DNA of 34,695 nt from assembly GCA_902782245.1 (NCBI GenBank), contig CACZMI010000015.1:1-34695 (forward strand). The letters run 5' to 3'. Position 1 is the stretch's first letter. Every line of letters begins with the position of its first letter. This DNA comes from an uncultured Bacteroidales bacterium (GTDB lineage: Bacteria > Bacteroidota > Bacteroidia > Bacteroidales > Bacteroidaceae). The notes under the pieces are model-generated. The model had not been told where the DNA came from, made no database searches, and worked only from the letters and a program-made list of their open reading frames with translations. Shown here piece by piece: positions 34,196 through 34,695 of this stretch. Position numbers and translations under genes: made by a program.

Positions 34196-34695
34196 TTGGT
34201 CAATTCCGGTATATAAGTTTTTTTTCACTTGAGCGATGGCGCAGCATCCTGCTGGCCAGCACCCTCCACGACCTCTATACAATACATTACAGCCCACCAC
34301 GTGTAAGCCAGCAGAATTCTGCCAGGCTTGGATGACAGTTGGCCGATGGCGGAGCTCAAAGGCCACCGGCCGAATGAGCAGCTGCTGGCCAGCCCACTGC
34401 AAACAATGAGAAAAGTTGTGATGGGAACGGTGTGTCTTGGGATGACGGCGGCAGTGTGCAAAAAGAAAAGGAGCACAATCTCTTGTACTCCTTCTCCATC
34501 TTAATCGATTACCTATCCGATGAGGTATCTCCCAAAGTATTCCTCGCCATCAAAGAGAATCAGATCCAGATAATAGACAGCCTTGCGGATTCGGGGATGA
34601 CATTGATTTTTGGAACATGAATAAAAGTTTATCTTTTTCGTTCATGCGGATATTATCAGAATAACCGTCTTTTGTTATTTGATACCCACATGGCT
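34196..34695. other. Right-hand region with repeats and no assignable gene
   Basis: The first part (34229-34400) is GC-rich with two direct copies of a composite unit: CGATGGCGnAGC (34234-34245 and 34344-34355), each followed by the palindrome GCTGGCCAGC (34251-34260 and 34384-34393). A 62-residue frame at 34432-34620 (ending [13 protein letters not shown]) reads fairly like protein but has only a GTG start and no recognised relative. The last 75 bases are AT-rich. I cannot name a gene here. Confidence 0.4.

Larger units (their letters stand above)
28416..34695 (+). mobile_element. Integrated mobile element with tyrosine integrase and primase/helicase module (right end not in window)
   Basis: From the repeated boxes upstream of the integrase to the window end, genes change from core metabolism to an integrase, a small HTH protein, and primase/helicase-like proteins, with long gene-free stretches. 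No conjugation, relaxase or capsid gene is visible in this part. The left boundary is approximate and placed at the first GTTGGTAC box. No tRNA gene marks the insertion site. Confidence 0.75.

Noticed and set aside
33909-34232. Plus-strand 107-residue frame after the helicase gene
   Set aside because: It begins inside the -7 promoter region and its sequence is dictated by the long hairpin; no protein-like features.
33990-34393. Integron attC array or group II intron
   Set aside because: No integron integrase, no repeated attC cores, and no recognisable domain V or intron-encoded protein.
34127-34476. Two overlapping minus-strand frames in the GC-rich patch
   Set aside because: They overlap each other in different frames across the repeats; one has a hydrophobic start but no recognisable continuation.
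33990-34695. Retron (msr-msd plus reverse transcriptase)
   Set aside because: The hairpin is msd-like, but I find no a1/a2 flanking pair and no reverse transcriptase in the remaining 540 bases.

Overview
The window is about 34.7 kb from a Bacteroidales bacterium (Bacteroides/Prevotella-like), probably a metagenomic contig. The evidence is the parE-coaD-S41 peptidase order, the purH-mreBCD-mrdA-rodA cluster, HolB next to a PSP1/RicT protein, a DUF6057-like gene, a rSAM/lipoprotein-type radical SAM gene, and several promoters of the Bacteroidetes form (TTG or TTTG, about 20 nt, TAnnTTTG). No rRNA, tRNA or CRISPR array was seen.

Layout. Bases 1-416 hold the start of a minus-strand anaerobic sulfite reductase subunit B gene with clostridial-looking codon use. 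It abuts, without a promoter or ribosome binding site, the 3' third of a Bacteroidales acetyltransferase-like gene (419-850). The join looks chimeric. Next come parE, coaD and a secreted S41 protease; a GPH-type sugar symporter; a beta-propeller lipoprotein; and a convergent two-gene redox operon (Tat-exported DUF362 protein plus membrane polyferredoxin). The plus-strand block purH-mreB-mreC-mreD-mrdA-rodA couples purine synthesis to the rod-shape/elongation machinery. The minus-strand block rsmI-hflX-fumarase-holB-ricT follows, divergent from the next operon.

Bases 23520-28170 form a tight four-gene plus-strand operon: a polytopic membrane protein, a lipoprotein with one c-type haem motif (CMNCH) and PD40-like propeller repeats, a small coiled-coil lipoprotein, and a radical SAM/SPASM enzyme of the Bacteroidetes rSAM/lipoprotein type. 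Its biochemical role is unknown.

After stacked hairpins and repeated GTTGGTAC boxes, an integrated mobile element begins (about 28416 to the window end). It has a tyrosine integrase, an unrecognised 213-residue protein, a small DUF3853-like HTH protein, a BT4734/VirE_N-type primase-like protein, and a PriCT-2 + DUF3987 primase/helicase-like protein. This looks like a small self-replicating or satellite-like island. Three DNA signals stand out: seven CCGACA hexamers in dyad arrangement inside the helicase gene's interdomain linker; an approximately 57-bp imperfect hairpin at 33990-34151 downstream of a canonical promoter and with no protein; and an 18/19-identical 19-mer found both in that hairpin and 3.7 kb upstream. 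Together they suggest replication-origin-like or structured-RNA functions. The right end of the element is not in the window.
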